From Halorussus gelatinilyticus (GTDB lineage: Archaea; Halobacteriota; Halobacteria; Halobacteriales; Haladaptataceae): a DNA stretch of 64,000 bases. Each line of letters begins with the position of its first letter. Positions within the stretch are counted from its first letter, which is position 1. Below are positions 8,189-16,383 of the stretch, piece after piece. Position numbers and translations under genes: made by a program. The DNA lies in NCBI RefSeq assembly GCF_023238445.1, contig NZ_CP096658.1, positions 3,224,001 through 3,288,000 on the forward strand, in the 5' to 3' direction. Under the pieces are notes generated by a model. It was not told the DNA's origin. It saw only the letters and a program-made list of their open reading frames with translations, and ran no database searches.

Positions 8189-9252
8189 GCCAGAACCGAG
8201 ACCAGTTCCGACCGCCGAATCACCCCAACGACCACTTCCTGCTGACGACCGTCGTCGGTAGCTATCCCAAGCCCAAGTGGCTGGACCGCGCCCGCGACCT
8301 CCACGAGGACGAGGACGCGGATTTCGACGACGACGCGTGGAACGAGGCCAAGGACGACGCCGCGCGGCTCATCACGGACGAACACGAGCGCGCCGGTCTC
8401 GACGTGGTGGTGGACGGCGAGATGCGCCGCAACGAGATGGTCGAGTTCTTCGCCCACCGCATCGACGGCTACGAGTTCAACGGTCCCGTGAAGGTGTGGG
8501 GGCACAACACCTTCGACAAGCCCTCGGTCGTCTCCGAAGTCGAGTACGACGAGTCGTGGCTTGTGGACGAGTACGAGTTCACCGCGAGCGTCACCGACAA
8601 GCCGGTCAAGGTGCCCATCACCGGCCCGTACACGCTGGCGAACTGGAGCTTCAACGAGGCCTACGACGACACCGAGGCGCTGGCCCACGACCTCGCGGAC
8701 CTCGTGAACGAGGAGATAGAGAAACTAGTCGAGGCCGGCGCTCGCTACGTCCAGATAGACGAACCCGCGCTGGCGACGACGCCCGACGACCACGCCATCG
8801 TCGGCGACTGTCTGGAGCGTATCGCCGACGGGATTCCCGAGGACGTGCGCATCGGACTCCACGTCTGCTACGGCGACTACTCGCGCATCTACCCCGAGAT
8901 TCTGGACTTCCCGGTAGACGAGTTCGACCTCGAACTCGCCAACGGCGACTACGAGCAGTTGGACGTGTTCAAGGACCCCGAGTTCACCGCGGACCTCGCG
9001 CTCGGCGTGGTGGACGCCCACGACGCCGACGTGGAGACGGTGCCCGAAATCAAGGAGAACATCCAGAAGGGACTCGAAGTCGTGCCGCCCGAGCAGTTGA
9101 CCGTCAGCCCGGACTGCGGCGTGAAACTGCTTCCGCGCGAAGTGGCTTACGAGAAGATGGCCAACCTCGTGCAGGCGGCCCGAGAGGTCGAGCAGGAACT
9201 GGACGACGGCGAAATCGAGGTCGAGCGGTCGGCCGTGACCGCGGACGACTGA
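8185..9252 (+). CDS. metE: methionine synthase, cobalamin-independent type (MetE catalytic domain)
   Basis: 355 residues, about the size of archaeal single-domain MetE and half of the bacterial enzyme. It transfers a methyl group to homocysteine. The zinc ligands are all visible: H226 and C228 in 'GLHVCYGDY', E250 in 'FDLELANGDY' and C311 in 'SPDCGVKLLP'. The homocysteine-binding region 'TTVVGSYPKP' at 21-30 and the 'QIDEPAL' strand at 190-196 are present. The methyl donor of archaeal MetE is not settled (methylcobalamin or a folate/pterin). A cystathionine synthase/lyase gene lies 1.8 kb downstream, so the region serves sulfur amino-acid metabolism. Confidence 0.92.
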   Translation: MSQNRDQFRPPNHPNDHFLLTTVVGSYPKPKWLDRARDLHEDEDADFDDDAWNEAKDDAARLITDEHERAGLDVVVDGEMRRNEMVEFFAHRIDGYEFNGPVKVWGHNTFDKPSVVSEVEYDESWLVDEYEFTASVTDKPVKVPITGPYTLANWSFNEAYDDTEALAHDLADLVNEEIEKLVEAGARYVQIDEPALATTPDDHAIVGDCLERIADGIPEDVRIGLHVCYGDYSRIYPEILDFPVDEFDLELANGDYEQLDVFKDPEFTADLALGVVDAHDADVETVPEIKENIQKGLEVVPPEQLTVSPDCGVKLLPREVAYEKMANLVQAAREVEQELDDGEIEVERSAVTADD

Positions 9253-9611
9253 CCGACGACGCGATTCGGACGGCTGGCGCTCACCGGAGGGCTAAAAGGC
9301 GGCGCGCGTGCGGTCTGCGTCGTGAGCGGACCGAACGACGACGAGGCGGACGCGGTGTGTCCGCCGGTATCCGGAGCGCCACGCGCCGCGCAACCGCTGG
9401 CACGCCCCGGCCCCGAGTCGGGTCACGGACCGGGTTCGTCCCGGCTTCGTACTTGAAACTTCGCGCGGTTCGATTTTTCGTCGGCGATGGCTCACGCCTC
9501 GCCACGATTATACCGCTGCGGAGAAGTGACGAACGACGGCCCGTCCGAAAAGCGTCAGGATAGAACCCGAACGCCGAATCCCATCGAAAGCCAGTCCGCC
9601 GAATCCGCTCG
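9253..9611. other. 359-base gap between convergent genes
   Basis: Lies between the stop of metE (+) and the stop of the DUF655 gene (-). It is GC-rich in the first two thirds, with AT-rich patches at 9468-9480 and 9508-9514. A GTG frame of 44 codons at 9322 begins with acidic residues but soon turns into Pro/Arg/Gly-rich sequence and is not convincing. No strong hairpin or RNA gene was seen. It is one of the two places where an ancestral inversion breakpoint would fall. Confidence 0.5.
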
Positions 9612-10196
9612 CTACCCCTGTTGCTGCTCTTCGACGCGGACGAACGTCCGGTACTTCAGGTCCTCTTCGCGAATCTCCTCCAAGATGCGCTCGACCAGCA
9701 CCTCCTTGGGGTTGTGGAGACCGGACACTCGCTCTCCGAGGTCCTCGAAGCTCTGGAAAGGCTTTCGCTTTCGCTCCTCCAAGATGTTGTTCCGGAGTTT
9801 CTTCCCGATGCCGGGCAGGAGGTTCAACTGGTGGAGTCGGAGCGTGATGGGTTGAGCGTCGTTGTAGAAGTTCACGAACCGCTCCTCGTCGGTCTCGACC
9901 ACGTCGCGGATGGCGTGTTCGAGTTCCGACTGGGCGGCCCCCGAGAGGTCCTCGTACTCGATTTCTGTGACGTTCGTCACGAGGTCGTCGGCTGGGTCGG
10001 CGTCGAACCGGTCGGTGATGGTGAGGCTCACGTCCTCTTCGAGCGTCACCTCGAAGAGCCGGAACTCCTCGATGCCGAGGGCGTACGCCAGCGCCGGCTT
10101 CTGATACTGCGGCCTGTCGTCGTCGGCGCGGCCGTGGGGGAGGTAGTCCAAGACGACCGCCGGCACCTGCTCTTCGTCGTCGTTCTGTTCACTCAT
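9612..10196 (-). CDS. DUF655 family protein (OB-fold plus helix-hairpin-helix)
   Basis: 194 residues from ATG 10196 (ATG 10202 would add two). This archaeal family pairs an N-terminal OB-like domain, here 'PAVVLDYLPHGRADD' onward, with a C-terminal helix-hairpin-helix region, here 'LHQLNLLPGIGKKLRNNILE' followed by 'FESFEDLGERV'-type sequence ('FQSFEDLGERV'). The architecture predicts nucleic-acid binding; the biochemical role is not established. It follows rpoF and rpl21e on the minus strand, the conserved archaeal order, but its usual next neighbour ksgA is found 5 kb away on the other strand. Confidence 0.88.
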   Translation of the reverse strand: MSEQNDDEEQVPAVVLDYLPHGRADDDRPQYQKPALAYALGIEEFRLFEVTLEEDVSLTITDRFDADPADDLVTNVTEIEYEDLSGAAQSELEHAIRDVVETDEERFVNFYNDAQPITLRLHQLNLLPGIGKKLRNNILEERKRKPFQSFEDLGERVSGLHNPKEVLVERILEEIREEDLKYRTFVRVEEQQQG

Positions 10197-10238
10197 TGTC
10201 ATAGAATACGGCCACGAGCCACTTAAAGAGTTGGTGGG

Positions 10239-10595
10239 TCAGACGTACTTGGCGACGACGTCGAGGATGTCGTCGAGTTCGTCGCCCGAGAGCGTGTAAC
10301 GCTCTTGAGCGTACACCGCGCGGAGTTCGTCGCGGTCCTGCGGGAGCACGTCCGCAATCTTGTACGCGGTCGGCTCGTCCACCTTGTCGAGTTCGAGCAG
10401 TGCCTCGACGAGTTCGCGGGACTCCTCGGCGTCGAGCGTTGCGAACCGGTTGACGTGCTCGATGGCCCGCGCCAGTTCGTAGCGCATCTCGCGGTCCTCG
10501 TCCAAGGCCCGCTCCTGCTCTACGTCCGAGAGGAGTTCCTTGGCTTCCGCGGTAGTGAGGTACTCCTCGTCGATCTTCTCCTTGAATATCGTCAT
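10239..10595 (-). CDS. rpoF: DNA-directed RNA polymerase subunit F (Rpb4)
   Basis: 118 residues, normal for archaeal Rpb4/RpoF. It forms the stalk of RNA polymerase with Rpo7/RpoE. The C-terminal HRDC-like helical bundle is recognisable: 'DEPTAYKIADVLPQDRDELRAVYAQERYTLSGDELDDILDVV', where the 'ADxLPxxxDELRAVYA' and 'ERYTL' elements are family hallmarks. It begins one base after the rpl21e stop (rpl21e ends at 10597, this gene starts at 10595), so the two are cotranscribed and tightly coupled. Confidence 0.95.
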   Translation of the reverse strand: MTIFKEKIDEEYLTTAEAKELLSDVEQERALDEDREMRYELARAIEHVNRFATLDAEESRELVEALLELDKVDEPTAYKIADVLPQDRDELRAVYAQERYTLSGDELDDILDVVAKYV

Positions 10596-10596
10596 G

Positions 10597-10887
10597 CTAT
10601 TCCTGCGCTTTCAGATGCGCGGGGGTGACGATGAGGGTCTTGTCCTTGCCGCGGTCGTTGACGCCGACCTTGTAGGCTTCGCCCTGCTTGCCCTCGATTT
10701 CGCCGGTGAGACCGTCGAAGCGAGGGTGGAAACGCCCTTTCTCGACGCTCGGGTCGATTTTGAGGTGGACCTTCTGGCCCTCCTCGTACTGCTGGACGGC
10801 GCGCTGAGGCGGGGACGTACCGCGCTCTCGGGGGTTGTTCGAGAGTTTGTCACGAGTGCTGTGGTAGGGTCCGTTCGAACTCGGCAT
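10597..10887 (-). CDS. rpl21e: large-subunit ribosomal protein L21e
   Basis: 96 residues from ATG 10887; earlier in-frame starts reach into unrelated upstream sequence and were rejected. The N-terminus '[20 protein letters not shown]' is typical of haloarchaeal L21e, and the SH3-like core '[18 protein letters not shown]' and '[13 protein letters not shown]' matches the family signature (GxxxxxFHGxTG, here [11 protein letters not shown]). It is first in the rpl21e-rpoF-DUF655 run. The region 10888-11022 contains its promoter on the minus strand and that of the divergent gene at 11023. Confidence 0.96.
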   Translation of the reverse strand: MPSSNGPYHSTRDKLSNNPRERGTSPPQRAVQQYEEGQKVHLKIDPSVEKGRFHPRFDGLTGEIEGKQGEAYKVGVNDRGKDKTLIVTPAHLKAQE

Positions 10888-10985
10888 AGTCGTACCCACC
10901 TCTTGTTCTGTCTCCGTTATAAAAGGCACGTTCCGCGTTGCTCGGCCTCGTTTCTCTCGCCTAGAGTCGGGTAGCGCGCCGGAAG

Positions 10986-11002
10986 GACAAGAGTAACTTG
11001 TC
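10986..11002. promoter_or_regulatory. inverted repeat at the cystathionine synthase/lyase promoter
   Basis: GACAAG-AGTAA-CTTGTC: 6-bp arms with a 5-base spacer, 21-37 bases before ATG 11023, in the TATA/BRE zone. It could be an operator responding to methionine or cysteine supply. Short arms make chance occurrence possible. Confidence 0.3.
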
Positions 11003-11022
11003 GTCCGGCCCTCGCTTCTGGT

Positions 11023-12189
11023 ATGGCCGACGACGAGGAGTTCAGATTCGAGACGCGCTCGATTCACGCCGGACAGGACCCCGACGAGGAGACCGGGGCG
11101 CTCATGACCCCGATACACGCTAACTCGACCTACGAGCAGGACGCGCCGGGCGAACACCGCGGCTACGAGTACTCCCGGACGGGCAACCCCACGCGGACCG
11201 ACCTCGAAGCCAACGTCGCCAGCCTCGAAGGCGGCGAGTACGGCCGCGCGTTCTCCAGCGGGATGGGGGCTATCAACACTGTCCTCAATCTGCTAGAGTC
11301 GGGCGACCACGTGGTCGCCAGCGAAGACGTGTACGGCGGCACCCACCGCATCTTCACGCAGGTCTACGAGCAGTACGACCTCCAGTTCGACTTCGTGGAC
11401 ATGACCGATTTGGACGAGACCGAGGCCGCCATGCGCGAGAACACGGAACTGGTCTGGGTCGAGACGCCGACCAATCCCCTGCTCAACGTCGTGGACATCG
11501 CGAGCACCGCCGAAATCGCCCACGACAACGACGCGCTCTGCGCAGTGGACAACACCTTCGCCACGCCGTATCTCCAGCGTCCGCTCGACCTCGGTGCGGA
11601 CCTCGTGACCCACTCGCTGACGAAGTACATGGGCGGCCACTCCGACGTGGTCGGCGGTGCCCTCGTCACGGATGACGAGGAGCTGGACGAGCGGTTCGGC
11701 TTCTACCAGAACAGCGTCGGCGCGACGCCCGGTCCCCACGAGTGCTTCCTCGTCCTCCGCGGGACGAAGACCCTCCCGGTCCGGATGGACCGCCACTGCG
11801 AGAACGCAATCGAGTTGGCCGAGTGGCTGGAGGACCACGAGGACGTGAGCCGCGTCTACTACCCCGGTCTCGACTCCCACCCCGACCACGACCTCGCCGC
11901 GTCGCAGATGGACGACTTCGGCGGGATGGTCAGCTTCGAGATGGACGCGAGCCTCGAAGAGACCGCCGACGTGGTGTCGAACACCGAGGTCTTCACGCTC
12001 GCCGAGAGTCTGGGCGGTGTCGAGAGCCTCATCGAGCAACCCGCGACGATGACCCACGCCGCGATTCCGGCCGAGGAGCGCGAGGCCGCGGGACTCCGCG
12101 ACGGCCTGATTCGCGCGAGCGTCGGCATCGAGAACGTCGAGGACCTGAAGGCGGACTTGGCGCAGGCGTTCGAGCAGTCGCTGAACTGA
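11023..12189 (+). CDS. cystathionine gamma-synthase/gamma-lyase family PLP enzyme
   Basis: 388 residues, the usual length for the Cys/Met metabolism PLP family. The cofactor lysine is K201 in '[17 protein letters not shown]'; phosphate-binding Y50 and R52 ('[11 protein letters not shown]'), the stacking Tyr in 'VYGGTHRIF' and Asp176 ('[13 protein letters not shown]') are all present. Depending on substrate such enzymes make cystathionine from an activated homoserine or cleave cystathionine to cysteine; sequence alone does not separate these. Proximity to the metE pair favours a role in methionine synthesis or transsulfuration. Confidence 0.9.
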   Translation: MADDEEFRFETRSIHAGQDPDEETGALMTPIHANSTYEQDAPGEHRGYEYSRTGNPTRTDLEANVASLEGGEYGRAFSSGMGAINTVLNLLESGDHVVASEDVYGGTHRIFTQVYEQYDLQFDFVDMTDLDETEAAMRENTELVWVETPTNPLLNVVDIASTAEIAHDNDALCAVDNTFATPYLQRPLDLGADLVTHSLTKYMGGHSDVVGGALVTDDEELDERFGFYQNSVGATPGPHECFLVLRGTKTLPVRMDRHCENAIELAEWLEDHEDVSRVYYPGLDSHPDHDLAASQMDDFGGMVSFEMDASLEETADVVSNTEVFTLAESLGGVESLIEQPATMTHAAIPAEEREAAGLRDGLIRASVGIENVEDLKADLAQAFEQSLN

Positions 12190-12329
12190 GCGCCGGCGCG
12201 ACCGTTCGGCGGCCCTCCAGACGCTCTCTTCTAAACGGTCGCCGCTAGTTTCGCCCGGCCGTAATCTTCGAGTGTCCCAGTCCGCTCGTTTGGCGTAGTG
12301 GCACGACGGAGTATCGCGAGGAGTGAGCC

Positions 12330-13334
12330 GTGAACGTTCTGTATCTCGGTCTCGGGAGCATCCTCCTTCTGGGCACCGTCGGCGACCTCCTCTGGACGAC
12401 GCTCTGGGTCGAGGGCGGTGCTGGCCCGCTCACGACTCGACTGATGGAGTGGACATGGCGGGCACTCTCAAGGGGGAACGGCGGACGGTCACGAGTGCTC
12501 AACCTCGCGGGACCGGTAATTCTGGTCCTGAGTCTCGTCGTTTGGCTCGTCTCCATCTGGACGGGGTGGACGCTGATATTCGCCGGCGGCGAGGACGCCG
12601 TCTTCGACACGATTCGGGGCGGACCGCTCTCGTGGTCCGACCTGAGCTACTTCGCGGGATACACCATGTTCACGCTCGGAAACGGCGGGTTCGCACCGAG
12701 AGACGGCGTCTGGCAGTTCGCCACCGTCCTCGCGACCGCCAGTGGGATGCTCTTCGTCACGCTGACGGTCACCTACGTCCTCTCGGTCCTCGACGCGGTC
12801 GCCCAGAAGCACGCGTTCGCCAGCGGCGTGACCGGCCTCGGTACCGACGCGAGTACGGTCGTGACGACCTACTGGAACGGCGAGGAGTTCGACGGCCTTG
12901 ACCTCCAACTGGACACCTTCTCGTCTCAGATCGACACGCTCACGGCGAATCACAAGGCTTACCCGGTTCTCCACTACTTCCACAGCCGGCAAGCCACGGA
13001 AGACCCGGCCGTTGCGATCGCCGTCCTCGACGAGACGCTGACGCTACTGCGATTCGGTCTGCCCGAACGAGCGCGGCCCAGCGAAGCCCTACTGAAGGGC
13101 ACCCGTTCGGGAATCCGGAGTTACCTCGATGCGCTTCTGGCGCTCCATCGGCCGAGCGACCGCGACCCGCCCGCGCCGGACCTCGCCCGCGTCCGCGAGG
13201 CCGGTCTCTCGACCGTCTCCGACGACGAGTTCGCCGAGTCGCTCGCCGACTGCGACGTGGACGAGCGGCGACGACTGCTCCTCGCCGTGGTCGAGTCCAA
13301 CGCGCGACGGTGGCCGTCCCGAAACGACGAGTGA
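12330..13334 (+). CDS. ion-channel-like membrane protein with atypical selectivity filter
   Basis: 334 residues from GTG 12330. Hydrophobic helices near 3-25, 60-84 and 130-152 frame a pore loop with 'YTMFTLGNGGF' (filter-like T115-L-G-N-G-G120). This fits the two-helix channel layout (Ion_trans_2), where potassium channels read T-V-G-Y-G-D. The remaining 180 residues are cytoplasmic, acidic and helical, unlike RCK domains. It is probably an ion channel; potassium selectivity cannot be assumed because the filter Tyr and Asp are replaced by Asn and Gly. Stands alone between the cystathionine enzyme and a VOC gene. Confidence 0.75.
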   Translation: MNVLYLGLGSILLLGTVGDLLWTTLWVEGGAGPLTTRLMEWTWRALSRGNGGRSRVLNLAGPVILVLSLVVWLVSIWTGWTLIFAGGEDAVFDTIRGGPLSWSDLSYFAGYTMFTLGNGGFAPRDGVWQFATVLATASGMLFVTLTVTYVLSVLDAVAQKHAFASGVTGLGTDASTVVTTYWNGEEFDGLDLQLDTFSSQIDTLTANHKAYPVLHYFHSRQATEDPAVAIAVLDETLTLLRFGLPERARPSEALLKGTRSGIRSYLDALLALHRPSDRDPPAPDLARVREAGLSTVSDDEFAESLADCDVDERRRLLLAVVESNARRWPSRNDE

Positions 13335-13402
13335 CGACCGCGCCGCCGCGGTGACGCGAGTGTTACCTGAGACCTATACGCTCCGACCGCCTACCTAGAG
13401 CC

Positions 13403-14032
13403 ATGGCAAACGACCGCCGACCAGCAGACGACTTCGAGGTCACGCCCGACCTGCCGGACAGTCCGATGCACACCACCGGAACCGACCACATCACGCTCAT
13501 CGGGAGCAACGCCGAGGACACCATCGAGTTCTACCGGGACCTGCTCGGGATGCCGCTCGTGCTACGTCAGCCCAACCTCGACGACCCGTCCCAGACCCAC
13601 CTCTTCTTCGACACGGGCGACGGGCGCATCGTCACGTTCTTCGTGAACGACGACCGCGACTCGGACCCGCGACCGCAGCGCACGCCCGTCGGCGGCGTCC
13701 ACCACCTCTCGTTTAGCATCGACCCGGAGCGGTTCGTGGAGGTGCGCGAGGCGCTCGAAGACGCCGGCAGAGGCTACAACGAGTTCGACCGGGGCATCTT
13801 CCACTCGCTGTACACCCAGGACCACAACGGACTGGTCATCGAACTCTCGACCGACAAGTGGGCGATTCCGGACGACCGCCGAGGTGAGGTCCTCGCAACC
13901 GCCCAGCGCATCCGCGAAGAGGACGGCGCGGACTTCGCGGAAGAGCGCCACCTCGAACAGGCCCTAGACGAACTGGACATCGACGCCGAGAAGTTCGACC
14001 TGCCTGACGCCTCGTCGGGTGCTGGCGTCTGA
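13403..14032 (+). CDS. VOC (glyoxalase/dioxygenase) superfamily protein
   Basis: 209 residues. Begins with an acidic leader, then the beta-alpha-beta3 module: 'TGTDHITLIGSNAEDTIEFY' with a metal-ligand-type His, 'GVHHLSFSIDPERFVEVREAL' with a second His pair, and 'YTQDHNGLVIELSTDKW' with the C-terminal Glu. These are the metal-ligand positions of glyoxalase I and extradiol dioxygenases, so a divalent-metal enzyme is likely. The reaction cannot be named. A TATA-like 'ctatacg' occurs about 28 bases before the ATG. Confidence 0.82.
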   Translation: MANDRRPADDFEVTPDLPDSPMHTTGTDHITLIGSNAEDTIEFYRDLLGMPLVLRQPNLDDPSQTHLFFDTGDGRIVTFFVNDDRDSDPRPQRTPVGGVHHLSFSIDPERFVEVREALEDAGRGYNEFDRGIFHSLYTQDHNGLVIELSTDKWAIPDDRRGEVLATAQRIREEDGADFAEERHLEQALDELDIDAEKFDLPDASSGAGV

Positions 14033-14053
14033 GACCGCAGTTTCGAGGTTTCG

Positions 14054-14104
14054 TGTTTTTACTCCGGTGCGTGTGGGCGCGACCTCGCGGTATGAGGTCG
14101 CGCC
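14054..14104 (+). terminator. T-run and stem-loop after the VOC gene
   Basis: A T-rich stretch (GTGTTTTTA, 14053-14061) is followed by a perfect 11-bp stem at 14076-14086/14094-14104 (GGCGCGACCTC / GAGGTCGCGCC) with a 7-base loop. The gap lies between convergent genes, so it may end transcripts from one or both sides. Archaeal terminators need mainly the U-tract; the hairpin may instead protect a 3' end. Confidence 0.5.
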
Positions 14105-14215
14105 ATCAGCGCGCGAGGTCTGAAAATCACAGACGGCAGCAACGAGCCAATACGACACCCGAAGCTCTTCAACTATCTCACGTCGGAAAATCCGCACCGA
14201 ACCGCGAATCGAGCC

Positions 14216-14482
14216 TTAAATTCGGCCGACGTTCTCGACTTCGACGCTCTCGACGCCTTCGACGTTCGAGAAGCCCTCTTCGACCGCTTCCGTCCCGCCC
14301 GTGTCGTCCGGGACGATGACGGTCGGCAGGAGCGCGACGAGTCCGAACGCGACTTCGTCGCGCTCGAAGCCGTTGATCTTGGCTCCCTCGGGGAGCGAGT
14401 CTTCGAGTCGCTCCTGAAGCTCGTCGAGGTCGATTTCGGGGCTTTGCGGCATGACCTTGATTTTAGCGGCTACCTTTCCCAT
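14216..14482 (-). CDS. ef1b: translation elongation factor 1-beta (aEF-1B)
   Basis: 88 residues, normal for archaea. It is the guanine-nucleotide exchange factor for aEF-1A. The sequence '[19 protein letters not shown]' at the start, '[24 protein letters not shown]' in the centre and '[18 protein letters not shown]' at the end are characteristic of the ferredoxin-like EF-1B fold. It starts two bases after the stop of the zinc-finger gene upstream, and the two are clearly cotranscribed. Confidence 0.95.
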   Translation of the reverse strand: MGKVAAKIKVMPQSPEIDLDELQERLEDSLPEGAKINGFERDEVAFGLVALLPTVIVPDDTGGTEAVEEGFSNVEGVESVEVENVGRI

Positions 14483-14484
14483 CG

Positions 14485-14664
14485 TTACGGTCCCATGAAC
14501 CCGCAGTCGGGGCACTCGTAGAGGTTGCTCTGCTTGCGACACTTGGCACAGCGGTATATCTGCTGCCCGCAGTCGGGGCACTTGAACGACGCTGCGTTGC
14601 TCCCGGAGATGTTGATCCCGCAGGAGACACATCGTCGCGCCTGCTTCTGTTTCGACTGGCTCAT
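14485..14664 (-). CDS. HVO_2753-type zinc-finger microprotein
   Basis: 59 residues from ATG 14664. Four CxxC/CPxCG-type knuckles are visible: C12-V-S-C15, C29-P-D-C32, C39-A-K-C42 and C51-P-D-C54, enough for two zinc sites. This is the layout of the small haloarchaeal two-zinc-finger protein HVO_2753 of Haloferax, for which roles in swarming and biofilm formation have been reported; it is annotated in databases as an RNA-binding zinc ribbon. Its position immediately ahead of EF-1 beta (two-base gap) is a hint that it acts in or near translation. Confidence 0.9.
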   Translation of the reverse strand: MSQSKQKQARRCVSCGINISGSNAASFKCPDCGQQIYRCAKCRKQSNLYECPDCGFMGP

Positions 14665-14809
14665 ACCTCCCTGTACCCGGCCGCGACTTTAAATCGTTTC
14701 GATAGGGCCGCCAGCCCTCTCCTCGGCCAGTCGAGAACGCCGAAGTCGCCCTCGACCGTGAGCGGTCCGAAACGTGATTCTTAAGAGGCGAACGAGCGAC
14801 GTTTCGGGT

Positions 14810-15763
14810 ATGAGTGAAGAACAAGAGGCCGAAGTGGCCGACGACGAAGAACAAGCGGAAGTCGAAGACGAGGCCAATGAGGGACTTCAGCGAGGGGACT
14901 TCATCCGCCTCGACTACACCGCGCGCACCGTAGACGACGGCGACATCGTGGACACGACCGACCCCGAAGTCGCCGAGGAAGAGGGTCTCGACGAGGAGGA
15001 GCGCGAGTTCGAACCGCGCACCATCGTCCTCGGCGAAGGCCACATCTTCGAGAGCGTCGAAGAGGACCTCATCGGCAAGGACATCGGTCACTCCGGTAGC
15101 ACGTCCATCCCCGCCGAGGAGGCCTTCGGCGAGTACGACGCCGACGAGGTCAAGACCGTCAGCGCGGACAAGATTCCGGAAGACGAGCGCTACCCCGGCG
15201 CGCACGTCAACGTCGATGGCGACCACGGTCACGTCGAGACCATCATCGGCGGCCGCGCTCGCGTGGACTTCAACCACCCGCTCGCGGGCGAGGACATCGA
15301 GTACGACTACGAGATCGTCGGCGAGGTCGAGGACCGCGTCGAGCAGGCGCAGGGCCTCATCTCGATGTACATCGACGCCGACCTCGACATGTGGATCGAG
15401 ACCGACGAGGTCGAAGAGGAGACGGTCGTCGAACCCGACGAGGACGACGAGGACGCCGAACCCGAAACCGAGACCGAGACGGTCGAGAAGGAGACGCTCT
15501 ACATCGAGAGCACCCCCCAGCTGGCGATGAACCAGCAGTGGATGTTCCAGAAGCAGCAGATCGCCCAGAACGTCATCGACCAGTTGGGCCTGGACCGCGT
15601 CATCGTTCAGGAGACCATCGACGGCGGCGGCATGGGTCCGATGGGCGGCATGATGGGCGGCGGCATGGGCGGCGCCGACCTCGAAGAAGCCCTCGAAGAC
15701 GCCGACGTGGACGAAGACGAGATCGTCGAAGAGCTCGAAGAAGCCGACGGCGACGAAGAGTAA
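14810..15763 (+). CDS. long FKBP-type peptidyl-prolyl isomerase (SlyD-like with C-terminal domain)
   Basis: 317 residues from ATG 14810. After an acidic 30-residue leader comes the FKBP core '[20 protein letters not shown]', '[20 protein letters not shown]' (G-x-G-x-x-x-x-x-x-E, active-site strand) and the flap insert '...[28 protein letters not shown]', characteristic of SlyD-type enzymes with an IF chaperone domain. A second domain of about 120 residues follows an acidic Glu/Thr linker and includes a Gly/Met-rich stretch ([17 protein letters not shown]). It should act as a prolyl isomerase and chaperone in the cytoplasm. A TATA-like 'ttcttaag' is 25-33 bases upstream of the start. Confidence 0.9.
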   Translation: MSEEQEAEVADDEEQAEVEDEANEGLQRGDFIRLDYTARTVDDGDIVDTTDPEVAEEEGLDEEEREFEPRTIVLGEGHIFESVEEDLIGKDIGHSGSTSIPAEEAFGEYDADEVKTVSADKIPEDERYPGAHVNVDGDHGHVETIIGGRARVDFNHPLAGEDIEYDYEIVGEVEDRVEQAQGLISMYIDADLDMWIETDEVEEETVVEPDEDDEDAEPETETETVEKETLYIESTPQLAMNQQWMFQKQQIAQNVIDQLGLDRVIVQETIDGGGMGPMGGMMGGGMGGADLEEALEDADVDEDEIVEELEEADGDEE

Positions 15764-15968
15764 TCGCGACTCGTTCCTGCTTTCTTTTCCGCCGATAGCG
15801 TCGCGGCCGGCGAACGAGCGACGAACGCCGAGCGACGGGTAACCGACTCGTCGGAGCGGCCGGTGTCCACTCACTCGGAGCGCCGGAGAACCGACCGGCG
15901 TCGAAAATCCGGCCGCGGTACGCGTCGAAAAGCGACGGATGTCGGAAGGCCTCGGAGAGGAATCGAAA

Positions 15969-16025
15969 GGTCGGGGGCGAGCGGAGGATTTCGGAGACGG
16001 GCAACGGGGTCGGGGGCGAGCGGAG
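15969..16025 (+). repeat. direct repeat pair, 18 bp
   Basis: GGTCGGGGGCGAGCGGAG occurs at 15969-15986 and again at 16008-16025 (39 bases apart, start to start). It sits in the 620-base gap 15764-16383 between two convergent genes, which also holds a U-rich patch after the FKBP gene (15780-15788), a stem-loop at 16153-16177 and the TACTATC cluster below. A plus-strand open frame across the gap is Arg/Ser-rich and unlike haloarchaeal proteins, so no gene is called. Confidence 0.6.
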
Positions 16026-16152
16026 AGCCGACTGCGCCAGCGGGGACCGCGGGCGGCACCGCGAAGGAGGGCTGGCTACGGGACCGCCGCGGAGTCAGGG
16101 CGGCACTGACCGCGTTGGAGGGCGACGGTCAGCCGGGAATCGGGCGGTCCGG

Positions 16153-16177
16153 GGAGGTCGCGGGGTGCGCGACCTCC
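16153..16177. repeat. perfect 9-bp stem-loop
   Basis: GGAGGTCGC at 16153-16161 pairs with GCGACCTCC at 16169-16177 around a 7-base loop. It marks the border between the GC-rich and AT-rich halves of the gap. Might be a processing or termination structure for the minus-strand CARF gene that ends at 16384. Confidence 0.4.
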
Positions 16178-16207
16178 ACTTCTATCTGCACGGTCGGCCG
16201 TATTCAA

Positions 16208-16271
16208 TACTATCCGGATGCTATCCCTACTATCGTTTACATCGATAGTATAGATACAATCCATACTATCG
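16208..16271. repeat. TACTATC motif cluster with inverted repeat
   Basis: In an AT-rich island the octamer TACTATC(C/G) occurs directly at 16208, 16228 and 16264 and inverted at 16243-16250. The copies at 16228-16235 and 16243-16250 form a perfect 8-bp inverted repeat with a 7-base loop. Multiple spaced copies in both orientations resemble a protein-binding array, although the location between convergent gene ends is unusual for an operator. Confidence 0.55.
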
Positions 16272-16383
16272 GTACTACTGATAACAGCGGTGGTATCGAG
16301 ACCGAACGCCGACGGCGACGACGAACGACGGCGGGTCGTCCGACTGGACGACGGACAGAACGGCGGACGGCGAAAATAGCGTC

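Noticed and set aside
9322-9456. 44-codon GTG frame after metE with a TATA-like box upstream
   Set aside because: Only the first 12 residues look acidic; the rest is Pro/Arg/Gly-rich with no conservation evidence.
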